From contig JAFQRA010000017.1 of NCBI GenBank assembly GCA_017410325.1, positions 40,551 to 104,550 on the forward strand: DNA of 64,000 nt, in the 5' to 3' direction. Both the position numbers and the translations under genes were made by a program. Shown piece by piece: positions 44,001 through 52,456 of the stretch. Below the pieces are notes generated by a model, which had not been told where the DNA came from, did no database searches, and saw only the letters and a list, made by a program, of their open reading frames with translations. Origin of the DNA: Clostridia bacterium. GTDB taxonomy: Bacteria; Bacillota; Clostridia; Oscillospirales; Acutalibacteraceae. Position 1 is the first letter of the stretch. Every line of letters begins with the position of its first letter.

Positions 44001-44189
44001 CAGGGCTACGTAACATACGTTATCAATACGAGAGATATGAACGCTGCAGGCGGTGCAATGGACGGCCATGAAATCAGACAGTGCGCAGTTGAAAACAACG
44101 TAACAATGTTCACTTCTCTTGATACTGTTAAGGTTCTTCTTGATGTGCTTGAGGAAACCACACTCTTTATTTCCACAATTGATGCTTAA
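41010..44189 (+). CDS. carB: Carbamoyl-phosphate synthase large chain
   Basis: A 1059-residue enzyme of normal length. Two ATP-grasp halves are each introduced by a near-identical loop ([17 protein letters not shown] and [18 protein letters not shown]), with NPATIMTD and NPETVSTDY in each, and a C-terminal MGS-like allosteric domain. It makes carbamoyl phosphate from bicarbonate, two ATP and ammonia. The start is one base after the carA stop. All recognised catalytic signatures look intact, so together with the defective CarA it would have to rely on free ammonia. Confidence 0.95.
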   Translation: MAKRTDIKKVLVIGSGPIVIGQAAEFDYAGTQACLALKEEGYEVVLCNSNPATIMTDTTIADKVYMEPLTLEYVAKVIRYERPDAIVPGIGGQTGLNLAMQLEKKGILKECGVELLGTSSKSIEMAEDRELFKELCESLGEPVLPSLIANTMEEGLSAAEEIGYPVVLRPAFTLGGTGGGFADNEEQCREILKNALALSPVHQVLVEKSIKGYKEIEYEVMRDANDTAIAICNMENIDPVGIHTGDSVVVCPTQTLTAKEHNMLRDSALKIIRALKIEGGCNVQFALDPLSFTYYLIEVNPRVSRSSALASKASGYPIARVTAKIALGMTLDEIKIANTYGAFEPTIDYVVTKMPRFPFDKFTNANNTLSTQMKATGEVMSIGRTVEESLLKAVRSLETGVNHLYLKKFDSFTDDELLRYIVDGTDDRFYAIAELLRRGIDVGMINHATKIDMYFIEKLKNIVDLEKEVKANKADVAVLYKAKRMGFSDEYIAGVWGMTAKEIYELREANDMFPVYKMIDTCAAEFDGYIPYLYSSYEGENESKMSDKKKIVVLGSGPIRIGQGVEFDYSTVHAVTTIKKFGYEAIIINNNPETVSTDYTCSDKLYFEPLCIEDVMNIIHLEKPEGVVASLGGQTAINLSDGLKNMGVKIIGTDCDAIERAENRDSFQKVLQSLNIPQPEGQAVTKIEDGVAAAARIGYPVLVRPSFVLGGRAMEIVADEAQLRRYLTTAVEIDEDKPVLVDKYIVGKEVEVDAICDGTDVFVPGIMELVERTGIHSGDSISVYPTFSISEKVQETIIDYTKKLGLGIGIVGLYNIQFIVDKDDNVFIIEVNPRSSRTVPFLSKSTGYSLADIATLCMLGVSLREQGIDYTIAPRKKRWYVKVPAFSFSKLRGLDAYLSPEMKSTGEAIGYDDSLRRALYKALQASGMNVKSYGTVFATISDKDKEEALPLIRRFYNMGFNIQATDGTAKFLKENGIRTHTLPKISDGNDDILKAIRQGYVTYVINTRDMNAAGGAMDGHEIRQCAVENNVTMFTSLDTVKVLLDVLEETTLFISTIDA

Positions 44190-44202
44190 AAGGTGATTAT
44201 AA

Positions 44203-44934
44203 ATGACTCAAGGTTTTTATAAAATCCTCTCAAATATTCAGCTCACGCGCACCGTTTACAAAATGGTGCTCGGGGGCGATACCGGTGCAATTACTGCTTC
44301 CGGTCAGTTTGTTAACATAAAGCTTGACGGAAAATTTCTTCGCAGGCCCATTTCAATCTGCGATTATGACGAAACCACAATAACGCTTGTCTACAAGGTT
44401 GTCGGTGTCGGTACTGAGCAGATGAGTAAAATGACCGAGGGACAGGAGCTTGACGTGCTTGTCGGTCTCGGTAACGGCTACAGCCTTGATAAATGCGGCG
44501 ATAAACCTCTTCTTATCGGCGGCGGTGTCGGTGTACCCCCGCTTTATAATCTTTGTAAAAAGCTTATAAATGAGGGCAAAAAGGTTACTGTTGTGCTGGG
44601 CTTTAATACCAAGGAAGAGATTTTTCTTGAGGATGACTTTAAAAAGCTCGGTGCAGAGGTATTGGTTGCAACGGCTGACGGCAGCTACGGCGTTAAGGGT
44701 TTTGTAACCGATGCGATGAAGGACGTTGATTACACATATTTCTTTACCTGCGGACCTATGCCTATGTTCAAGGCAATAGAGGCTGTTGCTTCAACAAGCG
44801 GTCAGTACAGCTTTGAGGAGAGAATGGGCTGCGGCTTCGGCGCCTGTATGGGATGCTCCTGCAAAACAAAGTACGGAAACAAGAGAATCTGTAAGGACGG
44901 TCCCGTGCTTGAAAGGGAGGAGATTATATGGTAA
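44203..44934 (+). CDS. pyrK: Dihydroorotate dehydrogenase electron-transfer subunit
   Basis: A 243-residue FAD and [2Fe-2S] protein. RRPISICDYDE is the flavin site, LLIGGGVGVPPLYNL the nucleotide-binding region, and GCGFGACMGCSCKT with RICKDGPV supplies the four Cys of the iron-sulfur cluster. It passes electrons from PyrD to NAD. Its stop overlaps the pyrD start by seven bases. The pair marks the class 1B (NAD-dependent) enzyme of Gram-positive bacteria. Confidence 0.94.
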   Translation: MTQGFYKILSNIQLTRTVYKMVLGGDTGAITASGQFVNIKLDGKFLRRPISICDYDETTITLVYKVVGVGTEQMSKMTEGQELDVLVGLGNGYSLDKCGDKPLLIGGGVGVPPLYNLCKKLINEGKKVTVVLGFNTKEEIFLEDDFKKLGAEVLVATADGSYGVKGFVTDAMKDVDYTYFFTCGPMPMFKAIEAVASTSGQYSFEERMGCGFGACMGCSCKTKYGNKRICKDGPVLEREEIIW

Positions 44935-45839
44935 ACACTAAGGTAAACTTAAGCGGTATAATTCTCGATAATCCCGTTATTCCCGCAAGCGGTACCTTTG
45001 GTTTCGGCTATGAATTTGCTGAGCTTTACGATATTAACTGCCTTGGTACATTCTCGTTCAAGGGTACAACCAAAGACCCTCGTTTCGGCAATCCCTGCCC
45101 GAGAATTGCTGAATGTGACAGCGGTATGATTAACGCAGTCGGCCTTCAGAATCCCGGCGTTGAAAAAGTTATTGAAAACGAGCTTCCCAAGCTCAAGGCG
45201 TGCTTTAATAAACCCGTTATGGCTAATGTCAGCGGTTTTTCGGTTGAAGATTATGCTTACACCGTTGAAAAGCTTGATTCTCAGGAGCAGATTGGCTGGT
45301 TTGAGGTCAATGTTTCCTGCCCTAACGTTCACGGCGGAGGTATGAGCTTCGGTACATCTCCCGAAGCAGCGGCAGAAGTAACTGCCGCCTGCCGTAAGGT
45401 TACGGATAAACCTCTCTACATCAAGCTTTCTCCCAATGTTACAAATATTGTTGATATTGCAAAGGCTTGCGAAGCGGCAGGTGCGGACGGCATCAGTATG
45501 ATTAATACAATGCTTGGTATGCGCATCGACCTTAAAACCAAAAAGCCGGTTATTGCCAATAAAATGGGCGGCTTTTCGGGCCCTGCAATAAAGCCTGTTG
45601 CACTCCGCATGGTTTATCAGGTTTATGAAGCTGTCAAAGTACCGATTATCGGTATGGGCGGTATCTCGACAGCAGAGGACGTTATTGAAATGATGCTTGC
45701 CGGTGCTACGGCGGTACAGGTAGGTGCGGCAAACCTTGTTGACCCCTTTGCGAGTAAGACGATTATTGAAAATCTTCCCAAGGTTATGGAAAAATATAAT
45801 ATAGATGACTTATCACAGATAATAGGAGGCGCACACTAA
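44928..45839 (+). CDS. pyrD: Dihydroorotate dehydrogenase catalytic subunit (class 1B)
   Basis: A 303-residue FMN barrel. [13 protein letters not shown] starts the first strand, [15 protein letters not shown] contains the active-site Cys and substrate Asn, and [15 protein letters not shown] with [11 protein letters not shown] form the phosphate site. It oxidises dihydroorotate to orotate with PyrK. The stop codon shares a base with the pyrF start (TAATG). Confidence 0.94.
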   Translation: MVNTKVNLSGIILDNPVIPASGTFGFGYEFAELYDINCLGTFSFKGTTKDPRFGNPCPRIAECDSGMINAVGLQNPGVEKVIENELPKLKACFNKPVMANVSGFSVEDYAYTVEKLDSQEQIGWFEVNVSCPNVHGGGMSFGTSPEAAAEVTAACRKVTDKPLYIKLSPNVTNIVDIAKACEAAGADGISMINTMLGMRIDLKTKKPVIANKMGGFSGPAIKPVALRMVYQVYEAVKVPIIGMGGISTAEDVIEMMLAGATAVQVGAANLVDPFASKTIIENLPKVMEKYNIDDLSQIIGGAH

Positions 45840-46537
45840 TGGGTAAAGACGTAATTATCGCTTGCGACTTTGCGAGCAAGGCAGACGTAATGAATTTCCT
45901 TGACAAATTTACGGATTGCAAGCCCTTTGTTAAAATCGGTATGGAGCTCTACTATGCTGAGGGCCCTGCAATTGTAAAGGAAATCAAAGCAAGAGGACAC
46001 AAGATTTTCCTTGACCTCAAGCTTCACGATATTCCTAATACTGTAAAAAAGTCAATGGCTGTTCTTTCACACCTTGACGTTGATATGACCAACCTTCACG
46101 CAAGCGGTACAATCACAATGATGCAGGCCGGTCTTGAAGGTCTTACCCGTCCTGACGGCACCCGTCCGCTTCTTATTGCTGTTACTCAGCTTACCTCCAC
46201 AAGCCAGGAGAGAATGGAGGCTGACCTTCTTATAAATGAGCCTATCGACAAGGTTGTAATGCACTACGCCAAGAATGCCGCAACAGCAGGTCTTGACGGT
46301 GTTGTCTGCTCTCCGCTTGAGGCAGGCAAGGTACACGAAACCTGCGGCGAGAAATTCCTTACCGTCACACCCGGTGTCCGTTTTGCAGACGGCGATATCG
46401 GCGACCAGTCCAGAGTTATGACACCTGCTCAGGCAAAGGAAATCGGCAGTGATTACATTGTTGTTGGCAGGCCGATTACTGCTGCAGAAGACCCCGTAGC
46501 CGCATATAAGCGCTGCGTAGCTGAATTTGTCGGTTAA
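45839..46537 (+). CDS. pyrF: Orotidine 5'-phosphate decarboxylase
   Basis: A 232-residue barrel (class I type). [28 protein letters not shown] with the catalytic Lys-x-x-Asp, [12 protein letters not shown] and [16 protein letters not shown], then [12 protein letters not shown] are present. It makes UMP from OMP. Placed between pyrD and pyrE, completing the last steps of the pathway. Confidence 0.95.
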   Translation: MGKDVIIACDFASKADVMNFLDKFTDCKPFVKIGMELYYAEGPAIVKEIKARGHKIFLDLKLHDIPNTVKKSMAVLSHLDVDMTNLHASGTITMMQAGLEGLTRPDGTRPLLIAVTQLTSTSQERMEADLLINEPIDKVVMHYAKNAATAGLDGVVCSPLEAGKVHETCGEKFLTVTPGVRFADGDIGDQSRVMTPAQAKEIGSDYIVVGRPITAAEDPVAAYKRCVAEFVG

Positions 46538-46570
46538 TGTTTGCTAAAATTAAAAAGGAGATAGATTGAT

Positions 46571-47203
46571 ATGCAGAAACTTATTGCAAAGGATTTACTT
46601 AAAATCAAAGCCGTTTTCTTCCGCCCCGAAGAGCCCTTTACCTGGGCCAGCGGCATCAAGAGCCCCGTTTACTGCGACAACCGCCTTATTCTTACTGCTC
46701 CCGAGGCACGTAAGGACGTTGAAAATGGTCTTGCAGCTATAATTAAGGAAAACTATCCTGATGTTGAGGTTCTTATGGGTACTTCAACCGCAGGTATTGC
46801 TCACGCAGCTATCACTGCTGAAATCATGGGTCTCCCTATGGGTTATGTCAGAGGCTCCAGTAAGGATCACGGCAGACAGAACCGAATTGAAGGCAAGCTT
46901 GAGGCAGGCCAGAAGGTTGTTGTTGTTGAGGATCTTATTTCCACCGGCGGCAGCGTTATCGACGTTGTTGATGCACTGCGTGAAGCAGGTGCTGAGGTTC
47001 TCGGTATTGCTTCAATCTTTACTTACGGTATGCAGAAGGGTCTGGACAGACTTGCTGCGGCAAACGTTAAGAACGTAAGCCTTACAAACTTTGACTGCAT
47101 TGCAGAAGTTGCTGCAGAAGAAGGCTATATCGCGGCAGAGGATATTGCAAGGCTTATTAAGTTCCGCAACAATCCCTCCGATGAAAGCTGGATAGGTGCA
47201 TAA
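46571..47203 (+). CDS. pyrE: Orotate phosphoribosyltransferase
   Basis: A 210-residue transferase: FTWASGIKSPVYCDNR, VLMGTSTAGIAHA and VVVVEDLISTGGSVIDVV (the PRPP-binding loop) are complete. It joins orotate to PRPP. AAAGGAG precedes the ATG, 33 bases after pyrF, and the next gene follows after three bases. Confidence 0.95.
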   Translation: MQKLIAKDLLKIKAVFFRPEEPFTWASGIKSPVYCDNRLILTAPEARKDVENGLAAIIKENYPDVEVLMGTSTAGIAHAAITAEIMGLPMGYVRGSSKDHGRQNRIEGKLEAGQKVVVVEDLISTGGSVIDVVDALREAGAEVLGIASIFTYGMQKGLDRLAAANVKNVSLTNFDCIAEVAAEEGYIAAEDIARLIKFRNNPSDESWIGA

Positions 47204-47206
47204 GTT

Positions 47207-48118
47207 ATGAGAAGTTTGATTGACATTCTCGAGCTTGACGTTACCGAAATAAAAGAGCTTATTGACAAGGCTAACGATATTATTGCCAACCCTGTAAAAT
47301 ACAGCGAAAAGTGCAGGGGAAAGAAGCTTGCAACTCTTTTCTTTGAGCCTTCCACAAGAACAAGGCTCAGCTTTGAAGCGGCTATGTACGAGCTTGGCGG
47401 CAATGTTCTCGGCTTTTCCGAGGCGCAGAGCTCATCCGCCGCAAAGGGCGAAAGTATTGCCGATACTGCCAAAACTACGTCTTGCTATGCCGATATCATT
47501 GCAATGCGCCACCCTAAAGAAGGTGCTCCGCTCGTTGCGGCAATGAACGCTTCAATTCCCGTAATTAACGCGGGTGACGGCGGTCATAACCATCCGACAC
47601 AGACTCTTACCGACCTTCTCACTATATTCCGTGAAAAGGGCAGACTTGATAATCTGACCGTCGGCTTTTGCGGCGACCTTAAGTTCGGCAGAACGGTACA
47701 TTCCCTTATCAATGCGCTTTCAAGATACGAAAACATCAAGTTCGTTCTTGTTTCTCCCGAAGAACTCAAATTACCGAGTTATGTAAAGGAAACCCTTAAA
47801 AAGAATAACCTTGAATACGTTCAGACAACAGACCTCGACAGCGTAATGCCTGAGCTGGATATTCTCTATATGACGCGCGTACAGCGTGAGCGCTTCTTTA
47901 ACGAGGAAGATTATCTACGCCTTAAGGACAGCTATATTCTCCGCCCTGAGCGTCTTAATACCGCAAAGGCAGATTTGGCGATTATGCATCCGCTGCCCAG
48001 AGTTAATGAAATCAGCGTAGAAATTGACAGTGACCCGAGAGCCTGCTATTTTAAGCAGGTGCTCAACGGCAAATACATCCGTATGGCGCTTATATTAAAG
48101 CTGTTGGAGGTTGAATGA
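47207..48118 (+). CDS. pyrB: Aspartate carbamoyltransferase catalytic chain
   Basis: A 303-residue enzyme: [15 protein letters not shown] (carbamoyl-phosphate site), [15 protein letters not shown] (aspartate side), and [11 protein letters not shown] at the C-terminus. It uses the carbamoyl phosphate from CarAB to form carbamoyl-aspartate. Its end overlaps the regulatory chain gene by eight bases, so both are made together. Confidence 0.95.
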   Translation: MRSLIDILELDVTEIKELIDKANDIIANPVKYSEKCRGKKLATLFFEPSTRTRLSFEAAMYELGGNVLGFSEAQSSSAAKGESIADTAKTTSCYADIIAMRHPKEGAPLVAAMNASIPVINAGDGGHNHPTQTLTDLLTIFREKGRLDNLTVGFCGDLKFGRTVHSLINALSRYENIKFVLVSPEELKLPSYVKETLKKNNLEYVQTTDLDSVMPELDILYMTRVQRERFFNEEDYLRLKDSYILRPERLNTAKADLAIMHPLPRVNEISVEIDSDPRACYFKQVLNGKYIRMALILKLLEVE

Positions 48119-48539
48119 TATGAAAATAGATTCAATTAAAAACGGTATAGTTATCGACCATATCACAGCAGGCAAGGCTATGAAAATTTATAATCTTCTC
48201 GGTCTTGACGAGCTGAATTGTTCGGTTGCATTAATCAAGAACGTTTCAAGCTCAAAAATGGGCAAGAAGGATATTATCAAGATTGATACGGATTTTCACG
48301 TTGACCTTGATATCCTCGGCTACGTTGACCCGGGTGCAACCGTCAACATCATTCAGAATGAAGAGATGGTTGCAAAGAAAAAGCTTGAGCTTCCCGAAAA
48401 ACTCACAAACGTTATCAAGTGCAAAAATCCCCGTTGCATAACGTCAACTGAGCAGGAATTACCGCATATATTCAAGCTTACCGATAAGGATAAGAAAGTT
48501 TACCGCTGTGTTTACTGCGAAACAGCCGCTAAAGAATAA
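48111..48539 (+). CDS. pyrI: Aspartate carbamoyltransferase regulatory chain
   Basis: A 142-residue protein with the N-terminal nucleotide-binding ACT-like domain ([18 protein letters not shown]) and a C-terminal zinc domain, Cys pairs in KCKNPRC and YRCVYCE. It gives allosteric control by CTP and ATP in the family. The last gene of the operon. Confidence 0.94.
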   Translation: MNDMKIDSIKNGIVIDHITAGKAMKIYNLLGLDELNCSVALIKNVSSSKMGKKDIIKIDTDFHVDLDILGYVDPGATVNIIQNEEMVAKKKLELPEKLTNVIKCKNPRCITSTEQELPHIFKLTDKDKKVYRCVYCETAAKE

Positions 48540-48555
48540 ATAAAGAAGAGTATTA

Positions 48556-48593
48556 AAAAAGAGCCTTGGATTTAATATCCAAAGCTCTTTTTA
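48556..48593. terminator. Terminator of the pyrimidine operon
   Basis: AAAAGAGCCTTGGAT (48557-48571) pairs with ATCCAAAGCTCTTTT, followed by TTT. It faces ackA, whose end is 70 bases away. Confidence 0.85.
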
Positions 48594-48663
48594 TTTTGAT
48601 TAAATGGAACTTAATGCATCAATCAATTCAGGTAAAATGGCTTGAAAATCGCTAGGAAATTGA

Positions 48664-49869
48664 TTAAAGCTTTTCTGCGATTTCCTTTGTGTCTCTTGCA
48701 ATCATAAGCTCCTCATTGGTGGGAATTACGTAAACCTTGACCTTTGAGTCGGGGCCGGAAAGCTCGCCGCCCTTGCCCTTGATTGCTTTTGCGTTTTCTT
48801 CAGCGTTAAAGGTAACGCCGATATAACCGAAGCTCTCGCAGATATTCTGACGAAGGGGCTGTGAGTTTTCGCCGATACCGCCCGTAAATACGATTGCATC
48901 AACACCCTGCATAGCAGCGATGTACTGGCCGATATACTTTCTTATCTGATACCAGAGCATCTTCTTTGCAAGCTCAGCTCTTTCGTCACCCTCAGCCGCA
49001 GCCTTGAGAATGTCTCTGTCATCGCTCAGACCGCCGGAAATACCGAATACACCGGACTTCTTGTTAAGGATTTCATTTGTTTGAGCAGGTGTCCAGCCTT
49101 CTTTTTCCTGAAGGAATGTGACAACTGAGGGGTCAAGGTTACCTGAACGTGTGCCCATAATGAAACCGTCAAGGGGAGTAAGACCCATTGAAGTATCGAT
49201 TACCTTGCCGCCCTTAACTGCGGTAATTGATGAACCGTTACCGAGGTGGCAGGTGATGATTTTGAGGTCTTTAATATCCTTGCCCATAATCTTTGCACAC
49301 TCAGCACTGACAAATCTGTGAGATGTTCCGTGGAAGCCGTAACGGCGAATCTTATATTTATTATAGTAGTCGTAAGGAATACCGAACATATAAGCTTCTT
49401 CGGGCATTGTTGAATGGAATGCGTTATCGAAAACAACAACTTCGGGTACATCTTTACCGAAAACATCCATACATGCGTTGATACCCTGGATATGTGCGGG
49501 GTTGTGAAGGGGAGCGAGGTCGCAAAGACTCTTAATTCCTTCAATAACTTCGTCTGTTACAAGTGTGCTCTCCTTGAAGAGTGAACCGCCCTGAACAACT
49601 CTGTGGCCGATTGCGGAAATTTCATCAAGAGATTCAATAACCTTTGTTTCACCGCCGGTAAGAGCCTCTTTAACAACAAGGAAAGCGGCTGTGTGGTCAG
49701 GCATTGCTACCGACTTTTCAAACTTTCCTTTTTCTGTCTTAATGTCAAATTCGCCCATTTCTGAGCCGACTCTGCCGCAGGTTCCCTTGGCAATAACTAC
49801 TTCGCCATCCATATCGATGAGCTGAAACTTAAGGGAAGAGCTGCCGGCATTAATAACAAGAACTTTCAT
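48664..49869 (-). CDS. ackA: Acetate kinase
   Basis: A 401-residue enzyme of the ASKHA fold: VLVINAGSSSLKFQLID at the start, VFDNAFHSTMPEEAY, RYGFHGTSHRFV, IITCHLGNGSSITA, MGTRSGNLDP and VFTGGIGENSQP near the end are all conserved. It makes ATP from acetyl phosphate. No pta gene is next to it. It lies 34 bases after the secreted ceramidase-like gene and may share its transcript. Confidence 0.96.
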   Translation of the reverse strand: MKVLVINAGSSSLKFQLIDMDGEVVIAKGTCGRVGSEMGEFDIKTEKGKFEKSVAMPDHTAAFLVVKEALTGGETKVIESLDEISAIGHRVVQGGSLFKESTLVTDEVIEGIKSLCDLAPLHNPAHIQGINACMDVFGKDVPEVVVFDNAFHSTMPEEAYMFGIPYDYYNKYKIRRYGFHGTSHRFVSAECAKIMGKDIKDLKIITCHLGNGSSITAVKGGKVIDTSMGLTPLDGFIMGTRSGNLDPSVVTFLQEKEGWTPAQTNEILNKKSGVFGISGGLSDDRDILKAAAEGDERAELAKKMLWYQIRKYIGQYIAAMQGVDAIVFTGGIGENSQPLRQNICESFGYIGVTFNAEENAKAIKGKGGELSGPDSKVKVYVIPTNEELMIARDTKEIAEKL

Positions 49870-49903
49870 TAAATTATCCTCCGTGTATTTTAAACTAATA
49901 ATT

Positions 49904-51490
49904 TTATCTCACTGAATCAAGAAGACCGTAGAATGCGGTTGCAAATGCGGAACCTGCCTGCGGGCCGGGAGTAACGATTTCTTCGTTCTCGCAAAGGAAT
50001 GAACGCCAGCTGTTATCTGTAAGCATATAGCCAGTCTGGTCGTTGGTGATACCGAATACGATAAGTGTACGGCCGTTTACGTTGTCTTTGATGGGCTCGA
50101 AGCTCCATTCTTCGCCGCTCCAGGACTCTTCTGCAGTTGTAGCACCGCCGAAAGCGATTTCGGGAGCAAGCTCACCGCCTGCGATAACAACTGCTATATC
50201 CTTGCCAAGCTCCATATAACCGACTTCGGAAACAACGCTGTATTTACCGAAGCCTGTTTTAACAACCGTGTTTGTAAGAAGACCGCCCTTACCTGCGAGG
50301 ATAAGAATCTGGTTTTCTGTGGGAATAAGGTAGGTGCTTGTGGCGTAGTTGAGAATGGGGTCAATCTTCTTGCTGTCCTGTACGGAGCAGGCGAATTCAC
50401 CGAGAATGTAACCGTACGTTGCAAGTCTTGCGTAGCCCTCGTCATTATACTGATTAAGGATTTCTTCATCAGCAACAAGGTCTTCGCCGTATTCGGAGGT
50501 TATGGCAAGCTCAGCGCCCTGAATCATCATAAAGTTAGCGCAGGCTTTTTCGTTGATGTATTTTTCCATATAGTAGGGGTAGTCGGCAGATACCTTTGTA
50601 CCGCCCGCACCGAGACCTACCGTGTGGATAGCAAGGTTAACAATCCAGGTTTCCTTACTGCCGTCGTTAGGAACAAAACGGAAACGGTTGAGGTTGGGGT
50701 CAATAACCTGCGGGTCACGCTTGTCGCGGATATATTCGGAAATATCTACGCTGCCGTAGTAGAGTTCGCCCTCGGTCATGCTCTTAACGGCATCTTTAAC
50801 TGTACCGATAACCTTTTCATAGAGGTTATTCATAAATGCTTCGTTCTGGCCGCTGGGGTTTTCGATGCCGAGAATGTTTCTGGCAGGGCTGAGGAAGAGG
50901 GCACCGACAAGGTCGCCGTTCATACCGAAGGTATCAACACAGCTGTGCTGATGAAGTGAGGAAATGTTGATGCTGACAACATTGTTTTCCTTCGCAAAAT
51001 CGGCAAGCATATCTCTTACCTTGTAAACCTCGGAAGAAGCAAAGCCGAAGCAGTCAAGAGCAACGAAAACGTGGATGCCTCTGCCGTCGGAAATTGCAAC
51101 GGTTCTGACTCTCTGGTCGTCGTATACTGCGGTTGCAAGCTTCTTTGTGACTGAAAGGCTGCCGCCTACATAACATTCGAGCTCATTACCGGTCTGAAGC
51201 GAGTCGCTTGCGTATCCGAGTGACCAGTATTCGGCCTGTGCTTCGTCAGCAAATTCTGTCTTTGTGTCATAAAGCTCTGTGGTTTCAAAATATTTATCTT
51301 CACTGAGCCACTTGTTGGGAGCTTTGATAAAGCCGGCAATAATGCCGACAAGACCCTGAAGTACTTTTTCACCAAGTGTGTTGAGAGTAATCTCAGATGC
51401 AGTAAACTCATCTGCAGCAAGAGCGGGGAGAGAGGTTGCCGAGAAAATCATTGCAACACTCAGGATGATTGCGATTAAACGTTTTTTCAT
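49904..51490 (-). CDS. Secreted neutral ceramidase-like hydrolase
   Basis: A 528-residue protein with signal peptide (MKKRLIAIILSVAMIFSATSLPALAAD). The zinc-core motif reads NISSLHQHSCVDTFGMNGD, where the cytoplasmic paralogue at 24393 has CATHSHSAIDTQGLWG, and NLAIHTVGLGAG corresponds to FASHAELLG. The two proteins share layout along most of their length, so they are paralogues with different locations. The secreted form may act on N-acyl lipids or amides outside the cell; substrate unproven. AGAAAGGTGG precedes the ATG. Confidence 0.72.
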   Translation of the reverse strand: MKKRLIAIILSVAMIFSATSLPALAADEFTASEITLNTLGEKVLQGLVGIIAGFIKAPNKWLSEDKYFETTELYDTKTEFADEAQAEYWSLGYASDSLQTGNELECYVGGSLSVTKKLATAVYDDQRVRTVAISDGRGIHVFVALDCFGFASSEVYKVRDMLADFAKENNVVSINISSLHQHSCVDTFGMNGDLVGALFLSPARNILGIENPSGQNEAFMNNLYEKVIGTVKDAVKSMTEGELYYGSVDISEYIRDKRDPQVIDPNLNRFRFVPNDGSKETWIVNLAIHTVGLGAGGTKVSADYPYYMEKYINEKACANFMMIQGAELAITSEYGEDLVADEEILNQYNDEGYARLATYGYILGEFACSVQDSKKIDPILNYATSTYLIPTENQILILAGKGGLLTNTVVKTGFGKYSVVSEVGYMELGKDIAVVIAGGELAPEIAFGGATTAEESWSGEEWSFEPIKDNVNGRTLIVFGITNDQTGYMLTDNSWRSFLCENEEIVTPGPQAGSAFATAFYGLLDSVR

Positions 51491-51566
51491 TTTTTTACCA
51501 CCTTTCTGTACCAGATTATGTTACCACAAAAGCATTGAAAAATCAACCGATATATAGAATTATTAT

Positions 51567-51593
51567 AAAAAAGAGGAGTCTTGCGACCCCTCA
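51567..51593 (-). terminator. Terminator of the ABC/DUF1854/DarA operon
   Basis: On the minus strand GAGGGGTC, loop GCAA, GACTCCTC, followed by TTTTTT. Confidence 0.85.
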
Positions 51594-51600
51594 AAAATAA

Positions 51601-51927
51601 TTAATACTTGTCCATACTGTTTACATCAAGAACAAATACCGTTGCGCCGCCGACCTTGACTTCCGTGGGCATATCGTTATTGTTGAGATCTCTGCCGAAG
51701 GAAGCGGTTGAGTGTGTTGCGGCTGTTCTTGTCTGCGAATACTTTTTGATGATTTCCTTAACTCTCGCAACGTCATCATCGTTGGCGCCGATAAGAAATG
51801 TGGTGTTGCCCACCATAAGGAAGCCGCCCGTTGTGGAAAGCTTTGTAACAATAAAGTTTTCATTGGTGAGTGCAGATGATACTACTGCGCTGTCATCGTT
51901 ATTAACAATAGCAATAATAAGTTTCAT
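51601..51927 (-). CDS. Cyclic-di-AMP receptor of the DarA/PstA (YaaQ) family
   Basis: A 108-residue PII-like protein. MKLIIAIVNNDDSAVVSSAL, KLSTTGGFLMVGNTTFLIG and VKVGGATVFVLDV are the core strands and the T/B-loop positions of the DarA/PstA family. The trimer binds c-di-AMP in Gram-positive bacteria; what it controls is not settled. It is the third gene of an operon, 24 bases behind a DUF1854 protein. Confidence 0.88.
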   Translation of the reverse strand: MKLIIAIVNNDDSAVVSSALTNENFIVTKLSTTGGFLMVGNTTFLIGANDDDVARVKEIIKKYSQTRTAATHSTASFGRDLNNNDMPTEVKVGGATVFVLDVNSMDKY

Positions 51928-51951
51928 TAATAATTTCTCCTTAATAATTTA

Positions 51952-52440
51952 TTAGACATCGGGCAAAATGAGCTTTATGCTGCGTTTATCGAGCGCATAA
52001 AGGTCCGGAATTTCATAGCGGTTGTCGTTACCGTCTTTGATAAGGATTCTGCCGTCATAAAGAATTTTGATTGACTGATAGCTGTTGATAATCTCAAAGG
52101 TGTATTCTCCTCTGTCTGTATCAACCGTCCACATCCAGATTTTGAACTTTTCTGTTCTTTTAATAAGACGAGTGATTTTCGGTATCATATAACGTTCGTT
52201 AAGGCAGTTGAGAATAACCTCCTTCGACTCGGGCATAAGCTGGTCAAGGTCTCGGATTATCATTTTCTCATTTCCTTCTTCGTCCAGAAGAGAGATGTAC
52301 TTCATAAGACCGCTGACAGGGAAGAGGCGATGCGGCTCAAGCATTGTGAATTTCTCGCCGGTGTAAAGCTCAGCGTCAACGTAAATCTTATCGTTTACCG
52401 TAAAACGAACGGCGTTGGGGTCAACGAAATTTCTTGCCAT
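51952..52440 (-). CDS. DUF1854-family protein
   Basis: A 162-residue protein with FTVNDKIYVDAELYTG, then RLFPVSGLMKYISLLDEEGNE and ITRLIKRTEKFKIWMW, the features of DUF1854. The family occurs next to ABC exporters (in other bacteria with cyanophycin genes, not seen here). It is 16 bases behind the exporter gene. It probably binds or regulates the exporter; no enzyme motif is visible. Confidence 0.8.
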   Translation of the reverse strand: MARNFVDPNAVRFTVNDKIYVDAELYTGEKFTMLEPHRLFPVSGLMKYISLLDEEGNEKMIIRDLDQLMPESKEVILNCLNERYMIPKITRLIKRTEKFKIWMWTVDTDRGEYTFEIINSYQSIKILYDGRILIKDGNDNRYEIPDLYALDKRSIKLILPDV

Positions 52441-52456
52441 AAGTCACATTTCCTCC